Of a stretch of DNA of 64,000 bases, positions 42,323-52,283 are shown one piece after another. Made by a program: the position numbers and the translations under genes. The DNA lies in assembly GCF_027359375.1 (NCBI RefSeq), contig NZ_CP114779.1, forward strand, positions 1,054,001 to 1,118,000, in the 5' to 3' direction. The notes beneath the pieces are model-generated. The model saw nothing but the letters and a program-made list of their open reading frames with translations, was not told where the DNA came from and searched no databases. The first letter of the stretch is position 1. Every line of letters starts with the position of its first letter. Source of the stretch: Prochlorococcus marinus str. MIT 0919. GTDB taxonomy: Bacteria; Cyanobacteriota; Cyanobacteriia; PCC-6307; Cyanobiaceae.

Positions 42323-44086
42323 ATGAGTCTTCTTGTCCAAAAATTTGGAGGCACATCTGTTGGCAGCATCGAACGAATTCAGTCAGTAGCCAAAAGGATT
42401 GCATGCAGCCACGAAGCCGGTCATCAACTGGTCATAGTTGTTTCTGCAATGGGTAATACAACTAATGATCTAAATAATCTTGCTCAATCAATTAGCAATA
42501 ACCCTCCTCCAAGAGAACTGGATATGCTTTTGTCAACTGGGGAACAGATTTCTATTGCCTTGTTATCGATTGCACTAAATGAGCTTGGAGTTCGAGCAAA
42601 ATCGATGACAGGTTCTCAAATAGGCATAGTGACTGAATCGTCACATGGGAAAGCAAGAATTCTGGAAATTAAAACGGAGCGTATTGAAAGTCTGCTCGAA
42701 GAAGAGCAAGTCGTAATCATTGCTGGCTTCCAAGGTACCAGCTTAGGCAGCGGGGGGACGATGGAAATTACGACCCTTGGCAGAGGCGGATCTGACACCT
42801 CTGCAGTCGCATTAGCAGCAGCACTTAAAGCAGAGGCATGCGAAATTTATACAGATGTTCCTGGGGTACTAACAACTGACCCTCGCAAAGTTAGAGAAGC
42901 AAAACTAATTCAGGAAATAACCTGTGATGAAATGCTAGAACTTGCGAGCCTTGGAGCAGCAGTGCTGCATCCAAGAGCAGTTGAGATAGCAAGAAATTAT
43001 GGCGTAAAGCTAATAGTTCGCTCTAGCTGGGACAATGACACTGGTACAACCCTCACTAGTCAGGCTAATCGTGAAATTGGGAAGGAAGGTTTAGAGCTAG
43101 GAAGACCAGTGAATGGTGCAGAATTATTAGAGAACCAAGCAGTTCTAGGACTCTCACATATTCCTGATCAACCTGGAATAGCAGCAGATTTATTCGAAAC
43201 TCTTTCTAAAGGAGGTGTAAACGTAGATCTAATAATTCAATCGACTCATGAAGGAAAGAGTAATGATATTGCCTTCACAATTGCACAAAATGATCTGGGA
43301 AAAGCAAAATCACTATGTGAGAAATTAATCAAAACCTTAGGAGGTAAATTATCTACGCAAAGTGAAATGAGTAAACTTAGTATTAGAGGAGCTGGAATAA
43401 TGGGACGCCCAGGTATTGCAGCAAAATTGTTTGAAACCATCTCAAAAGCTGGTATTAACTTAAGATTAATTGCAACTAGCGAAGTAAAAGTAAGTTGTGT
43501 AATTGATTCCAAAATGGGCAGTAAAGCTCTGCGTGCAGTTTGTGAAGCCTTTGAAATTAATCAACAACAAACTCAAATAAATCCCAAACCAATACCTACT
43601 TCAGAACCTGCTGTAAGAGGAGTTGCATTAGATAACAATCAAGTTCAAGTAAGTGTGGTAAATATACCTGACAAACCTGGAACTGCGGCAACTATTTGTA
43701 GAACACTGAGTGAGAATGGAATCACTCTAGATACAATAGTACAATCAGAAAGAACGCAGAAAAATGGTGGTAGGACTATCAGCTTTACAATGAATAAAGA
43801 TGATAGGAAAAAAATAGACAATGCTATATATCCCCTACTTAAAAGTTGGCAAGGTTCTGCACTTGAGGATGGTATGGCGATTGCTCGCATTAGCAGTGTT
43901 GGTGCAGGAATGCCAGAAACAATTGGTACCGCTGCTAGAATGTTTAGAGCATTAGCAGCAAATCAAATAAATATTGAAATGATAGCAACAAGTGAAATTA
44001 GAACTACATGTATTGTTTCTGAAAAAGATGGAACAAAAGCCCTAGAAGCTGTACATCAGTTTTTTAATTTACACCAAGATAAATAA
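42323..44086 (+). CDS. lysC: Aspartate kinase with four ACT domains
   Basis: LysC phosphorylates aspartate, the first step to lysine, methionine and threonine. The 587-residue protein has the kinase domain (KFGGTSVG at residues 7-14, GRGGSDTSAVALAAAL, DVPGVLTTDPR, HPRAVEIARNYG) and four ACT repeats in two pairs (IPDQPGIAADLFETLSKGG; RPGIAAKLFETISKAG; IPDKPGTAATICRTLSENG; MPETIGTAARMFRALAANQ). The four-ACT form is cyanobacterial and allows feedback by lysine and threonine. It is convergent with uvrB after 9 bases. asd and dapA lie 7-8 kb away on the minus strand. The gap upstream is too short for a lysine riboswitch. Confidence 0.97.
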   Translation: MSLLVQKFGGTSVGSIERIQSVAKRIACSHEAGHQLVIVVSAMGNTTNDLNNLAQSISNNPPPRELDMLLSTGEQISIALLSIALNELGVRAKSMTGSQIGIVTESSHGKARILEIKTERIESLLEEEQVVIIAGFQGTSLGSGGTMEITTLGRGGSDTSAVALAAALKAEACEIYTDVPGVLTTDPRKVREAKLIQEITCDEMLELASLGAAVLHPRAVEIARNYGVKLIVRSSWDNDTGTTLTSQANREIGKEGLELGRPVNGAELLENQAVLGLSHIPDQPGIAADLFETLSKGGVNVDLIIQSTHEGKSNDIAFTIAQNDLGKAKSLCEKLIKTLGGKLSTQSEMSKLSIRGAGIMGRPGIAAKLFETISKAGINLRLIATSEVKVSCVIDSKMGSKALRAVCEAFEINQQQTQINPKPIPTSEPAVRGVALDNNQVQVSVVNIPDKPGTAATICRTLSENGITLDTIVQSERTQKNGGRTISFTMNKDDRKKIDNAIYPLLKSWQGSALEDGMAIARISSVGAGMPETIGTAARMFRALAANQINIEMIATSEIRTTCIVSEKDGTKALEAVHQFFNLHQDK

Positions 44087-44095
44087 TTATCCAGG

Positions 44096-46138
44096 TCAAC
44101 TAGAGCGAACCAATTTATTTCTCAATTTTTTTATTCGATCTCTTAATTTTGCTGCTAGTTCAAAGTCCAGATCTTTAGCTGCTAAATTCATCTTAACCTC
44201 TAATTTATGTATTACTTCAGGCAATGTATCCATAGCTATGCCCATATCCTCTGAATCTTGTAAATCCTTAATTGCTGTATTTGTTATATCTACAAGATCA
44301 TTACTATTACCATCATTTTGTAATTTTCTAGAAAGTTCTAAAAAAGATAATATTGAATTTGTTGCCTTCTTACCAGCTGGCATAGGGGTTATACCATGCT
44401 TTTTATTAAAAGCATCTTGTATGTTCCTCCTACGATCAGTCTCATGAATTGCTTTAGACATTGAATCAGTTAAATTATCTGCATAAAGCAATGCGCAGCC
44501 ATCAACATGTCTTGCCGCTCTTCCTATTGTTTGTATTAAAGATCTTTCTGCTCTAAGAAAACCTTCTTTATCAGCATCAAGAATTACCACAAGGGAAACT
44601 TCAGGAAGGTCCAAACCTTCTCTAAGTAAATTCACACCAACTAAAACATCATATTCACCTATTCTAAGATCTTGAATAATCTCAATTCTTTCTATAGAGT
44701 GAATTTCTGAATGAAGATAGCGGACTTTAACTTTATTTTCTTCAAGATAATCACTCAAATCTTCTGCCATCCTTTTCGTTAAAGTCGTTATCAAAACTCT
44801 TTGGTTTCTTTTAACCCTTACTCTAATTTCATCTAATAAGTCATCTATCTGACCTTTTGTTGGTCGAACTTCTACTAGAGGGTCTAGAACGCCTGTTGGC
44901 CTTATGACCTGTTCAACAATTGAACTTTCACTAATATCTAATTCCCAATTACCTGGTGTCGCACTGATAAAGATAGTTTGTTTTGCTTTTTGCCAAAACT
45001 CATCTGACTTTAAAGGCCTATTATCTGCAGCACTTGGCAATCTAAAGCCATGTTCTATGAGAACCTTTTTCCTTGATTGATCTCCGTTATACATAGCTTG
45101 TAATTGAGAGCAAGTAACATGGCTTTCATCTACCACAAGTAGCCAATCCTCTGGAAAATAATCAATTAAACATTCGGGAGGAGTTCCTTCATTTCTACCT
45201 GATAAATGTCGAGCATAATTCTCAACCCCATTACAATATCCCACTTCTCGGAGCATTTCTAAGTCATATTTTGTTCGCTGCTCAAGTCTTTGAGCTTCTA
45301 ATAATTTACCTTCATTATTAAACAAATTTAATTGATGATTTAACTCACTCTTGATAGCTTCAATTGCTATTTTTAATCTAGTTTTAGGAGTAACAAAATG
45401 TTTTGCAGGATAAATATTTATGGCATTAAGAGATTCAATTATTTCGCCAGTTAAAGGGTCAACATATTTAATAGTTTCGATTTCATCGCCAAACAATTCT
45501 ATTCTTACAAGTCTGTCATCATATGCAGGTCCTATTTCTAAAACATCGCCCTTAAGACGAAAATTACCACGGCCAATGTTCGTATCATTACGAGTATATT
45601 GATTATTAACTAAATCTCTTAATGATTGGCGTAAATCAATAGTACTTCCTCGCTCGAATTTAACAGACGCTTTTAAATATTCGCTAGGTATACCTAAGCC
45701 ATAAATACAACTAATAGATGCAACAACAATTACATCTCTACGTTCAAATAAAGAGCGCGTTGCTGAATGCCTTAGCATGTCAATCTCTTCATTGATTGAT
45801 GATGTTTTAGCTATATAAGTATCACTAACAGGTACATAAGCTTCTGGTTGATAGTAATCATAATAAGAAATAAAGTATTCGACTGCATTTTCAGGAAAGA
45901 ATTCTCTTAATTCATTACATAATTGAGCCGCAAGAGTTTTATTATGAGCCAGCACTAAGGTAGGCCGACCAGTCTTTGCAATCACATTCGCAATAGTAAA
46001 AGTTTTGCCTGTACCAGTTGCGCCTAGCAAAGTTTGAAATTGCTTTCCTAAGTCTACCCCTTTCACGAGTTGAGCAATTGCTTTTGGTTGATCACCTTTA
46101 GGTGAATATGGAGAAAAAAGCTTATATTTATTCATCAT
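44096..46138 (-). CDS. uvrB: Excinuclease ABC subunit B
   Basis: UvrB verifies DNA damage and loads UvrC in nucleotide excision repair. The 680-residue protein has Walker A GATGTGKT (residues 39-46), the beta hairpin ([12 protein letters not shown]), LVVDESHVT, helicase motif [24 protein letters not shown] and the C-terminal UVR motif ([21 protein letters not shown]) that binds UvrC. Two adjacent ATGs (46138 and 46135) are possible starts. It follows the Ycf23-like gene by 88 bases. Confidence 0.97.
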   Translation of the reverse strand: MMNKYKLFSPYSPKGDQPKAIAQLVKGVDLGKQFQTLLGATGTGKTFTIANVIAKTGRPTLVLAHNKTLAAQLCNELREFFPENAVEYFISYYDYYQPEAYVPVSDTYIAKTSSINEEIDMLRHSATRSLFERRDVIVVASISCIYGLGIPSEYLKASVKFERGSTIDLRQSLRDLVNNQYTRNDTNIGRGNFRLKGDVLEIGPAYDDRLVRIELFGDEIETIKYVDPLTGEIIESLNAINIYPAKHFVTPKTRLKIAIEAIKSELNHQLNLFNNEGKLLEAQRLEQRTKYDLEMLREVGYCNGVENYARHLSGRNEGTPPECLIDYFPEDWLLVVDESHVTCSQLQAMYNGDQSRKKVLIEHGFRLPSAADNRPLKSDEFWQKAKQTIFISATPGNWELDISESSIVEQVIRPTGVLDPLVEVRPTKGQIDDLLDEIRVRVKRNQRVLITTLTKRMAEDLSDYLEENKVKVRYLHSEIHSIERIEIIQDLRIGEYDVLVGVNLLREGLDLPEVSLVVILDADKEGFLRAERSLIQTIGRAARHVDGCALLYADNLTDSMSKAIHETDRRRNIQDAFNKKHGITPMPAGKKATNSILSFLELSRKLQNDGNSNDLVDITNTAIKDLQDSEDMGIAMDTLPEVIHKLEVKMNLAAKDLDFELAAKLRDRIKKLRNKLVRSS

Positions 46139-46226
46139 TGATAACGACTAAAGATAAACCATAAAAAGCAACTATAAATATTTCTAATTAACTTTTACTA
46201 GTCATAGGATTACTAAAGATTGTATA

Positions 46227-47045
46227 TCAAGCTGTCTGTGGAACAAAAAGAGGAGAATAATCTATTGATTCTCTCAGAGTTTTAATCATTGCGATCATCT
46301 CTATCTCGCTTGATAAACGATTAACAGCAGAACCGATGCCCACACCTGATGCGCCAGCTGCTATTGCCAAGGGAGCAGTGACTGCGGAAAGACCAGAAGC
46401 ACACATAATCGGTATTTGGCAATCAGCTCTTGAGAAGGCTTGCGAGATTGTATGAACTGCTGCCAATGTTGGAGCTGCCTTCTCAATTAAACCTCTCACT
46501 CCTGGATTGTGAGGTGTTGAACTTTTACCGCCTTCAGTTTGAATCAAATCAGCTCCAGCTTCTACTAAATCCAATCCAAGTTGAGCTTGTTGATCTAAAG
46601 GTAAAAAGTGCGGAACAGTAACTGATAGAAAAACATCAGGTATCAAGCGCCTTGTCTCAGTTGTTAATGCAAGAACTTCCGCGGATTCAAAAAAACGTCC
46701 TTTGGCATAAAAAGAATCAAAATTACCTATTTCAATCAAAGAAGCGCCTGCCTCAACAGCAGAAGGGAATAATTGTGGGTCTACAGCACTCACACATACA
46801 GGTAATGAGGAAACTTGAAGGGCTGCCTTTACTAAGCCAGCATCACAAGCAATATCTATCAAATCCCCTCCCCCTAAAGCAGATGCTTTTGCAATGTTGA
46901 CTACAGAGTCTTCATCAAAATTATCTAATCCTCCAATAATTTTTAAAAGCGAGCCTTTCTTTAAACTCTTTTGAAGAGAAAATGGCAATTTTTGTAAACG
47001 CGACATCAAATCAAGAACAGATATTCTGATTGTGCCATTCTTCAT
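46227..47045 (-). CDS. ycf23: Ycf23 / DUF561 family protein
   Basis: The 272-residue protein resembles the Ycf23 family of cyanobacteria and algal plastids. It has a TIM-barrel look: alternating strands and helices with IIGGLDNFDEDSV, VSAVDPQLFPSAVEAGASLIE, IGNFDSFYA, SVTVPHFLPLDQQ, DLIQTEGGK and GASGVGIGSAVNRLSSEIEM. Function is not established; a role in phosphate-containing metabolite handling would fit the fold but is only inference. It is divergent from tilS with 43 bases between starts. Confidence 0.8.
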   Translation of the reverse strand: MKNGTIRISVLDLMSRLQKLPFSLQKSLKKGSLLKIIGGLDNFDEDSVVNIAKASALGGGDLIDIACDAGLVKAALQVSSLPVCVSAVDPQLFPSAVEAGASLIEIGNFDSFYAKGRFFESAEVLALTTETRRLIPDVFLSVTVPHFLPLDQQAQLGLDLVEAGADLIQTEGGKSSTPHNPGVRGLIEKAAPTLAAVHTISQAFSRADCQIPIMCASGLSAVTAPLAIAAGASGVGIGSAVNRLSSEIEMIAMIKTLRESIDYSPLFVPQTA

Positions 47046-47088
47046 GAGAAAGAACTATGAAAATTAATCAGTTGTCCTCGTAATTCAT

Positions 47089-48105
47089 ATGACACAGCCT
47101 TCCAAGAGTGAAATGCCTTGGGGTCCATGGCATACAAGACTTCACAAAACTCTTATCAAAAAAAAGAATTTATTACCTGCTGGTTCTGGTCTTATCCTTT
47201 CTGTTTCTGGCGGGCAAGATTCTATGGCCTTACTGAAATTAATAATCGATCTAAAAAGGCTTTATCACTGGGAAATACATGTTTGGCATGGAGATCATGG
47301 ATGGCATAAAGACTCATCTAAAATCGCTAGCGAATTAGGAGAATGGTGTAGAAGCAAGAAAATAAATTTTTATTCTGAAAGACTTAGCAGTACAAAGTTG
47401 CAAACTGAAGAAGCTGCTAGAAATTGGCGCTATCAAAGAATTGTTGATTATTTACAATCCCTAAAGCAAAAATATCAATCAATCTCTTTTCAATGTGTAC
47501 TCACAGGACATACAAGTACTGACCGTACAGAGACTCTTCTACTCAATCTTGCAAGAGGTGCGTATATAGGAGGCTTAGGAAGCCTTAGATACTCTCGAAC
47601 CTTAAAAGGTTCAATAAAACTAATTAGACCTTTATTACCCTTTAGCCGAGATGACACAGCAGAAATCTGTAAAGAAATGAATTTACCAATTTGGATTGAC
47701 CCTTCAAATTCAAATATGAATTTTAGTCGCAACAGAATTCGCAAAGAAGTCCTGCCTGTATTAGAAAAACTTCATCCTGGAAGTACCATACGCATTGCTT
47801 CGCTTGCCGAAAGACTTTCTAATTTACAAGATGATAGAGAAGCCCTTACAAGTCTTGCTATAGAAGCGATTTCGAAACTTAATGGGTTATCCAGAAAAAA
47901 ATTAATCGAACTTCCAACACAGACAAGAGAAACAATTTTTGCAAAATGGCTTGATATAAATGGAGTACCTCATGTAAAAGCTTCTCAACTAGCTGAAATT
48001 AGTCAAAGTATTAATAAGGGCATGCCTCCTGGGTCTAGAGATCTTGCACAAGGTTGGAAAATTGTATGGGATCAAGAGTGTGTACAAGTCTTTTGTACAC
48101 AATGA
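47089..48105 (+). CDS. tilS: tRNA(Ile)-lysidine synthetase TilS
   Basis: TilS changes C34 of tRNA-Ile (CAT) to lysidine so that it reads AUA. The 338-residue protein has the PP-loop SGGQDS at residues 40-45, HGDHGWH, LTGHTSTDRTETLLLNLARG and RPLLPFSRDDT. It has the catalytic core with a short C-terminal extension, like other cyanobacterial forms. It is divergent from the ycf23-like gene and convergent with rnj after 9 bases. Confidence 0.94.
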   Translation: MTQPSKSEMPWGPWHTRLHKTLIKKKNLLPAGSGLILSVSGGQDSMALLKLIIDLKRLYHWEIHVWHGDHGWHKDSSKIASELGEWCRSKKINFYSERLSSTKLQTEEAARNWRYQRIVDYLQSLKQKYQSISFQCVLTGHTSTDRTETLLLNLARGAYIGGLGSLRYSRTLKGSIKLIRPLLPFSRDDTAEICKEMNLPIWIDPSNSNMNFSRNRIRKEVLPVLEKLHPGSTIRIASLAERLSNLQDDREALTSLAIEAISKLNGLSRKKLIELPTQTRETIFAKWLDINGVPHVKASQLAEISQSINKGMPPGSRDLAQGWKIVWDQECVQVFCTQ

Positions 48106-48114
48106 ATACATCAA

Positions 48115-50103
48115 CTAATTAACAGCTGATCTACGTCTTCTAGTACGACCAGGTGTCATTTCTACGTTTATTGACTCGTCTGGCATTTCACCCTTGGGAC
48201 TTGACGAATTATTTATTGGCTGAGGAGATCTAGAAGATGCTAAGTTTTTAGTTTCTTTAGATTGATTATTAGAAGGTAAGTTTCTATTTCTTTCATTAAC
48301 TTTAGGACTAAATTCTTCATCACTTCTACCTTTGTAGACAGGTGTTCCAGAAGGGGCAGGCTGAACTAAGCACAAAATTAATGGCTCAACTTGAAATTCT
48401 CTTCGCATCCTTCTGGCTAAGCCAGATTCAACTTCTCTTTGAAAACCAATCCAATCTACTTCGACTGAATTACTACTCACTTGTCTTGAAAGTTGCTTCC
48501 AACGGTTTTCTAAAACCCAATTAATTTCTTTTTCAGTCCAGAAAGACATTTTCTTAGGTTCAGCTGAAGTTATTACTCCGCGCAAATTAACTCTAGGTGG
48601 AGCAACCATGGCACCATCAGTGCTGACAGCAACTAAAAGCGTAATCACTCCATCCTCAGCCAATTGTTGGCGTTCTTTTAAAACACGCGCATCAACAATC
48701 CCATTTCTAGAAGCATCTAAAAGCTCTATACCAGCCTTTACAGGCTGTCCTTTTTTAAGTGAATCTGGTGTGAGCTCTACAACATCTCCATTCTCAAGAA
48801 TCAGAATATTATTTTCCGGAACTCCCATTGTCTGAGCACTTTTACTATGACAAACAAGCATTCTGTGTTCACCATGAACGGGGACGAAATATTTTGGCTT
48901 GGTTAAAGCAAGCATTAACTTTTGATCTTCTTGAAAACCATGACCCGAAACATGAATACCTTCTCCTTTTCCATAAACAACTTTTGCACCTAGTTTCATA
49001 AGGCGGTCAATTGTATTTACAACGGAAATGGTGTTACCGGGGATAGGGCTGGCTGAAAAAATTATTGTGTCACTTGTTTTTACTTGAACATGTTGATGAT
49101 CTCCTCGCGATATACGACTTAAAGCAGCCAATGGTTCTCCCTGACTACCAGTCATTAATAGAAGTGTTTCTCTGTCAGGCATGTCACGAATTTGCTTAAT
49201 TGGAACAAATAATTCATCTGGAGCCTTCATATATCCAATTTCTCTTGCTTTCGCAATTACGTTCAACATGGATCTACCCAGTAAACCAACCTTGCGGCCA
49301 TGCTTTAAGGCAAGCTCCAAAATCATTGCAACACGATGAATTGAACTGGCAAATGTAGTAATAATTACTCGTCCTTGAGCATCTTCCAGATGACGCTCTA
49401 AGGCTGGGAAAACTGTTCGTTCTGAGGGACACCAACCTGGCACCTCAGCATTAGTCGAATCACTAAAAAGACATAAAACACCTTCCTCTCCATGATGAGC
49501 TAAACGTGCTAGATCAAAGTGCTCTCCATCTACTGGTGTGTGGTCAAACTTAAAGTCACCTGTAAAAATTATTGTGCCAACAGGAGTTTTTATTGCCAAT
49601 GAAAAGCTATCAGCCATGGAATGTGTATTCCTAATAAACTCGACTGAAAAAGATTGGCCTACTTTGACAACATCTCTTGGACCGACCGTTTGAATTGTTG
49701 TTCGATCTGACACGCCTGCTTCTTCCATTTTTCCTTGCAACATTGACATCGCCAAACGAGGTCCATAAATAACTGGAATATTAAAATGCTTCAAATGATG
49801 AGAAATTCCGCCTATATGATCCTCGTGTCCATGAGTGACAATCATTCCCCTCATACGATGCTGGTTTTCTTTTAAATAACTTGTATCTGGCATTACAACA
49901 TTGACTCCATGCATTCCATCACTTGGAAAAGCAAGGCCTGCATCAACCAACATCAAGTCATCACCATATTCAAAAACACATGTGTTTTTTCCTATTTCAT
50001 GTAGTCCGCCCAGGGGAATAACTCTAAGCATTGGTTGTTTGTTCATAGGAAGTCTGGAAGAATTATTAGTGGAAGTAGAAGAATGTGAAAAGCTAGTCGA
50101 CAT
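48115..50103 (-). CDS. rnj: Ribonuclease J
   Basis: RNase J is a 5'-3' exo- and endoribonuclease of the metallo-beta-lactamase superfamily. The 662-residue protein has the motif HGHEDH at residues 91-96, FTGDFKFDHTP, the beta-CASP LFSDSTNAEVPG and TSGxx-like MTGSQGEPLAALSRI, and the C-terminal region (KPKYFVPVHGEHRM). It then has a polar, low-complexity tail of about 80 residues (NERNRNLPSNNQSKETKN), rich in Ser, Asn and Pro. It follows dapA by 82 bases on the same strand. Confidence 0.96.
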   Translation of the reverse strand: MSTSFSHSSTSTNNSSRLPMNKQPMLRVIPLGGLHEIGKNTCVFEYGDDLMLVDAGLAFPSDGMHGVNVVMPDTSYLKENQHRMRGMIVTHGHEDHIGGISHHLKHFNIPVIYGPRLAMSMLQGKMEEAGVSDRTTIQTVGPRDVVKVGQSFSVEFIRNTHSMADSFSLAIKTPVGTIIFTGDFKFDHTPVDGEHFDLARLAHHGEEGVLCLFSDSTNAEVPGWCPSERTVFPALERHLEDAQGRVIITTFASSIHRVAMILELALKHGRKVGLLGRSMLNVIAKAREIGYMKAPDELFVPIKQIRDMPDRETLLLMTGSQGEPLAALSRISRGDHQHVQVKTSDTIIFSASPIPGNTISVVNTIDRLMKLGAKVVYGKGEGIHVSGHGFQEDQKLMLALTKPKYFVPVHGEHRMLVCHSKSAQTMGVPENNILILENGDVVELTPDSLKKGQPVKAGIELLDASRNGIVDARVLKERQQLAEDGVITLLVAVSTDGAMVAPPRVNLRGVITSAEPKKMSFWTEKEINWVLENRWKQLSRQVSSNSVEVDWIGFQREVESGLARRMRREFQVEPLILCLVQPAPSGTPVYKGRSDEEFSPKVNERNRNLPSNNQSKETKNLASSRSPQPINNSSSPKGEMPDESINVEMTPGRTRRRRSAVN

Positions 50104-50185
50104 TTGGATAAGTATTCGAGAAACAAACTCGTTTTTGAGTGAGACAAATCACTGTGCAAAGCCAATTTAAATAGAAAGCTTTTTA

Positions 50186-51094
50186 TTAAATTTGTCCTAA
50201 GGATTTAATTATATCCATTAGGTCTTCTTTCATTTGTTTTTTTAAAGGAACCAAGGGGCTTCTAGGTGGTCCTACAGGCCATCCAATTAACTCAAGGGCT
50301 GCCTTAACCGGTATTGGATTAGTAGTGGCAAAAAGCGCCTGAAAAATTGGCTGTAACTGCTCATGATAACCAAGAGCTATTTCAACATTTCCAAATAAAT
50401 ATGCATCAATCATTCCTTTGATTTGTCTGCCTACAATATGACTAGCAACACTTACGACTCCCACTGCACCAACTGACATCATTGGTAAAAGGAGTGCATC
50501 ATCACCACTGTAAATAGATAAGCTTGCGCCACATTGCATTCTTAAATCAGTTACTTCGCCAACGTTCCCGCTAGCCGCCTTGAAACTAATAATATTAGAG
50601 CAACTCATCAAACTTTTAACAGTTCTTGGCAGCAAAGAGCATCCTGTTCTACTGGGTATGTTGTAAAGCATTAAAGGCATTTCAGGTGCTGCGTTAGCAA
50701 CAGCTCGAAAATGTGCCTCCAATCCTTCCTGAGGAGGTTTGTTGTAATAAGGCACAACCACCAAAGCCCCATCCGCACCCATATTGGAGGCTTTGGCAGT
50801 CGCTTCTATAGCTTCACTTGTGCTGTTGCTTCCTGTCCCAGAAAGGACTTTGATATTTTCTCCAACGGAGTACTTAACAGTTTGAAGAAGTTGGTATTGC
50901 TCATCCCAGCTCAATGTTGGAGATTCTCCTGTAGTTCCACAAACAACAATTCCATCGGATCCTTGTTCAACAAGAAAAGAAGCTAACCGCCCAGCCAAAT
51001 TAAAATCAACATGGCCTTCTTGATCAAATGGAGTGACCATTGCAGTTAATAGGCGGCCAAAAGGGGCTGGAGATAAATCAGATTTTAAAATCAT
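50186..51094 (-). CDS. dapA: 4-hydroxy-tetrahydrodipicolinate synthase
   Basis: DapA condenses pyruvate with aspartate semialdehyde, entering lysine and diaminopimelate synthesis. The 302-residue TIM barrel has GTTGESPTL, the catalytic Tyr144 in LYNIPSRTG and the Schiff-base Lys172 in ISFKAASGN. Its start overlaps the asd stop by one base (TAATG), so the two enzymes that act in succession are made together. rnj follows on the same strand. Confidence 0.97.
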   Translation of the reverse strand: MILKSDLSPAPFGRLLTAMVTPFDQEGHVDFNLAGRLASFLVEQGSDGIVVCGTTGESPTLSWDEQYQLLQTVKYSVGENIKVLSGTGSNSTSEAIEATAKASNMGADGALVVVPYYNKPPQEGLEAHFRAVANAAPEMPLMLYNIPSRTGCSLLPRTVKSLMSCSNIISFKAASGNVGEVTDLRMQCGASLSIYSGDDALLLPMMSVGAVGVVSVASHIVGRQIKGMIDAYLFGNVEIALGYHEQLQPIFQALFATTNPIPVKAALELIGWPVGPPRSPLVPLKKQMKEDLMDIIKSLGQI

Positions 51095-52122
51095 TAACTT
51101 GGTAATAAAAGTTCAGCGATTTGAATTGCATTCAATGCAGCACCTTTACGAATTTGATCACCACAAAGCCATAACTCCAAGCAATTTTCATTGCTTATAT
51201 CCTGACGAATTCTGCCTACAGCAATTGAATCCTTACCCGTCACATCTATAGGCATAGGGAATCTATTAGCTTGATAATCTTCTATTAATTCAATTCCTTT
51301 AGCTTCAGCAAGGGCTTTTTTAGCAATTGCTACATCCAAAGGTTTCTCAAATTCAATATTTACAGCCTCAGAATGTGCTCTTAAAACTGGGACTCGAACA
51401 CATGTTGCTGTGAGTGGCAATTGAGGTACACCCATAATTTTGCGAGTTTCATTAACCATCTTCATTTCCTCTTCACAGTAAGAATTTGCTGCTAAAGGTG
51501 AATTATGAAGAAAAAGGTTAAACGCTAAAGAATATGGAAGTACCTCACTTTTAACTTCTTTGTCATTCAAAACCTTTTGAGTTAAGTTTTTAAGTTCTGA
51601 CATTGCTTTAGCACCAGCACCACTAGCAGACTGATATGTAGAAAGAACAACTCTTTTAATAGGAATCAAATCTGATAATGGCTTCAAAACAACAGTGAGC
51701 AAAATAGTTGTGCAATTAGGATTTGCAATCAAGCCCTGATGATTAAATGCATCTTCTGGATTAACTTCTGGAACAATTAAAGGAACATCATTATCCATTC
51801 GAAACGCACTGGAATTATCAATAAGAATTGCTCCGGAATCTTTAATAGCTTCTCTCCATTGCCTTGATATTGATCCACCGGCAGAGGCAAAAACCAGATC
51901 CAAACCGTTAAAACTACTCACTGCAACCTCTTCAATACTGAGAACTTGCGCTTTCCAAAACCTTTTTTCACCAGCCGATCGAGAAGAAGCAAGCAATCGT
52001 AAATTATTAATCGGAAAAGATCGGGCCTCTAACAAATCCAATAATTCCTGCCCAACCGCACCAGTAGCCCCTAGTACAGCAACGTTCAAAGGTCGATCAG
52101 GTAAACAATTTTTCAAAGACAA
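51094..52122 (-). CDS. asd: Aspartate-semialdehyde dehydrogenase
   Basis: Asd reduces aspartyl phosphate to the semialdehyde that DapA and homoserine dehydrogenase use. The 342-residue protein has the NADP motif [15 protein letters not shown], active-site Cys137 in [23 protein letters not shown] and the catalytic His in [14 protein letters not shown]. The first codon is TTG at 52122; no in-frame ATG is near. The leader on the minus strand holds a terminator-like hairpin. It is coupled to dapA and divergent from tig over about 161 bases. Confidence 0.96.
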   Translation of the reverse strand: MSLKNCLPDRPLNVAVLGATGAVGQELLDLLEARSFPINNLRLLASSRSAGEKRFWKAQVLSIEEVAVSSFNGLDLVFASAGGSISRQWREAIKDSGAILIDNSSAFRMDNDVPLIVPEVNPEDAFNHQGLIANPNCTTILLTVVLKPLSDLIPIKRVVLSTYQSASGAGAKAMSELKNLTQKVLNDKEVKSEVLPYSLAFNLFLHNSPLAANSYCEEEMKMVNETRKIMGVPQLPLTATCVRVPVLRAHSEAVNIEFEKPLDVAIAKKALAEAKGIELIEDYQANRFPMPIDVTGKDSIAVGRIRQDISNENCLELWLCGDQIRKGAALNAIQIAELLLPS

Positions 52123-52153
52123 ATGTGGTAGAACGAAAATTTTTGATGAACTT

Positions 52154-52188
52154 AAAGATAAAAATCTTTGAAAAAACCACTCAAAGAT
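52154..52188 (-). promoter_or_regulatory. Competing hairpins in the asd leader
   Basis: On the minus strand, ATCTTTGA (52188-52181) pairs perfectly with TCAAAGAT (52171-52164) over a 9-base loop, and is followed by TTTTATCTTT, which resembles a Rho-independent terminator. The 3' arm can instead pair with ATCTTT (52159-52154) over a four-base loop. The asd start is about 31 bases downstream. It may attenuate asd-dapA, but the stem is AT-rich and could be chance. Confidence 0.35.
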
Positions 52189-52283
52189 CTTCAGAAAATC
52201 TATAAAGGAACGATAGCTTTTAATAGTTTGCCTAACTCTTTCTTAATGTAATGAGCTAATGGGCTTCGTTTCTTAGTTAACCA

